Positions 7,780 through 8,167 of a stretch of 8,167 bases of DNA are shown piece after piece. Each line of letters opens with the position of its first letter. Within the stretch, counting starts at the first letter, position 1. Below the pieces are notes generated by a model. It worked only from the letters and a program-made list of their open reading frames with translations. It had not been told where the DNA came from and searched no databases. A program made the position numbers and the translations under genes. Source of the stretch: an uncultured Shinella sp. (GTDB lineage Bacteria; Pseudomonadota; Alphaproteobacteria; Rhizobiales; Rhizobiaceae); the NCBI GenBank assembly GCA_946481465.1, contig CAMLOC010000124.1:1-8167 (forward strand). The letters run 5' to 3'.

Positions 7780-8167
7780 CAGTGTGCTCCCCGCGCAGTG
7801 TCGCTTGCCTCACCCTGTCCCTGGATGCCCCTCAGCAGGGCATCCTTCGTGACGACGCCGACAACGGTATCGGCGTCCTTCACCAGGACAGGGTCGTTGG
7901 TGCCGATCGAAAGGTTCACCAGCGTATTGAGCTTGTCGTCCGGCCGGGCGACGGGCCAGGCCGAGACGTCCCGGCCCGGATGGGTCCGGTGGTACTGCTC
8001 GAGCGGCTGCATGACCTTCGCCGCGGTGACGAGATCGAGCTTGGAGATACCGCCCACGAAGTCGGCGACGTAGTCGTCGGCGGGGTTGGTCACGATCTCC
8101 TCCGGCGTGCCGACCTGGACCAGGACGCCGTCCTTCATGATCGCGATGCGGTCGCCGATGCGGATCG
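7779..8167 (-). CDS. proV: Betaine ABC transporter ATP-binding protein ProV, C-terminal part (5' end beyond window)
   Basis: Only the last 128 codons are in the window. They begin in IRIGDRIAIMKDG, the stretch after the H-loop of the ATPase in ProV-type proteins, and continue VQVGTPEEIVTNPADDYV, a ProV signature. The Walker and signature motifs lie outside. About 90 residues follow the ATPase domain and contain CBS-like sequence (LVKDADTVVGVVTKDALLRGI). E. coli ProV has a longer tail, about 135 residues, with a CBS pair, so this one seems compact, perhaps with one full CBS unit. CBS domains in OpuA-type transporters link activity to ionic strength; whether a shortened tail does so here is unknown. 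The stop overlaps the proW start. Confidence 0.9.
   Translation of the reverse strand, partial: IRIGDRIAIMKDGVLVQVGTPEEIVTNPADDYVADFVGGISKLDLVTAAKVMQPLEQYHRTHPGRDVSAWPVARPDDKLNTLVNLSIGTNDPVLVKDADTVVGVVTKDALLRGIQGQGEASDTARGAH

Noticed and set aside
6814..8073. Long plus-strand open frame (about 419 codons) opposite proW and proV
   Set aside because: It lies antisense to clear transporter genes and its product is low-complexity, rich in Asp, His and Arg. This is the usual artefact opposite GC-rich coding sequence.

Overview
The window is GC-rich and densely coded, with short intergenic gaps, overlapping stop/start codons and no mobile-element, CRISPR, rRNA or tRNA signals that I could find. 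Codon use and protein types suggest an alphaproteobacterium, probably of the Rhizobiales/Rhizobiaceae type. This is a judgement from style and family resemblance, not a database result. All eight genes fit one theme: uptake and oxidative breakdown of a betaine-like quaternary ammonium compound.

Layout from left to right. Positions 1-861 (minus) hold a nearly complete GcvA-type LysR regulator cut by the left edge. Positions 862-986 are the divergent control region, with a LysR-type T-N11-A dyad and a plausible promoter for the rightward genes. Positions 987-3292 (plus) hold a two-gene unit: a GbcA/Stc2/CntA-like Rieske oxygenase and its GbcB-like flavin/2Fe-2S reductase. A strong hairpin at 3300-3325 separates it from the oppositely oriented unit that fills the rest of the window.

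The minus-strand unit reads right to left: proV (only its 3' end is in the window), proW, proX, a GATase1-AraC regulator, and two short-chain dehydrogenases of 244 residues each. Gaps are 50 bp or less, and two junctions overlap (TGATG for proV/proW, ATGA between the dehydrogenases). A perfect 22-bp palindrome sits between proX and the regulator gene.

Working model (inference): ProXWV imports a trimethyl- or dimethyl-ammonium compound. The Rieske oxygenase and reductase remove an N-methyl group, presumably as formaldehyde, or cleave a C-N bond. The two dehydrogenases oxidise an alcohol group on the substrate or product. The LysR controls the oxygenase unit and the AraC-type protein probably controls the transport/dehydrogenase unit. 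The substrate cannot be named from sequence. Glycine betaine alone would not need two alcohol dehydrogenases, so a hydroxylated betaine is the more interesting possibility.
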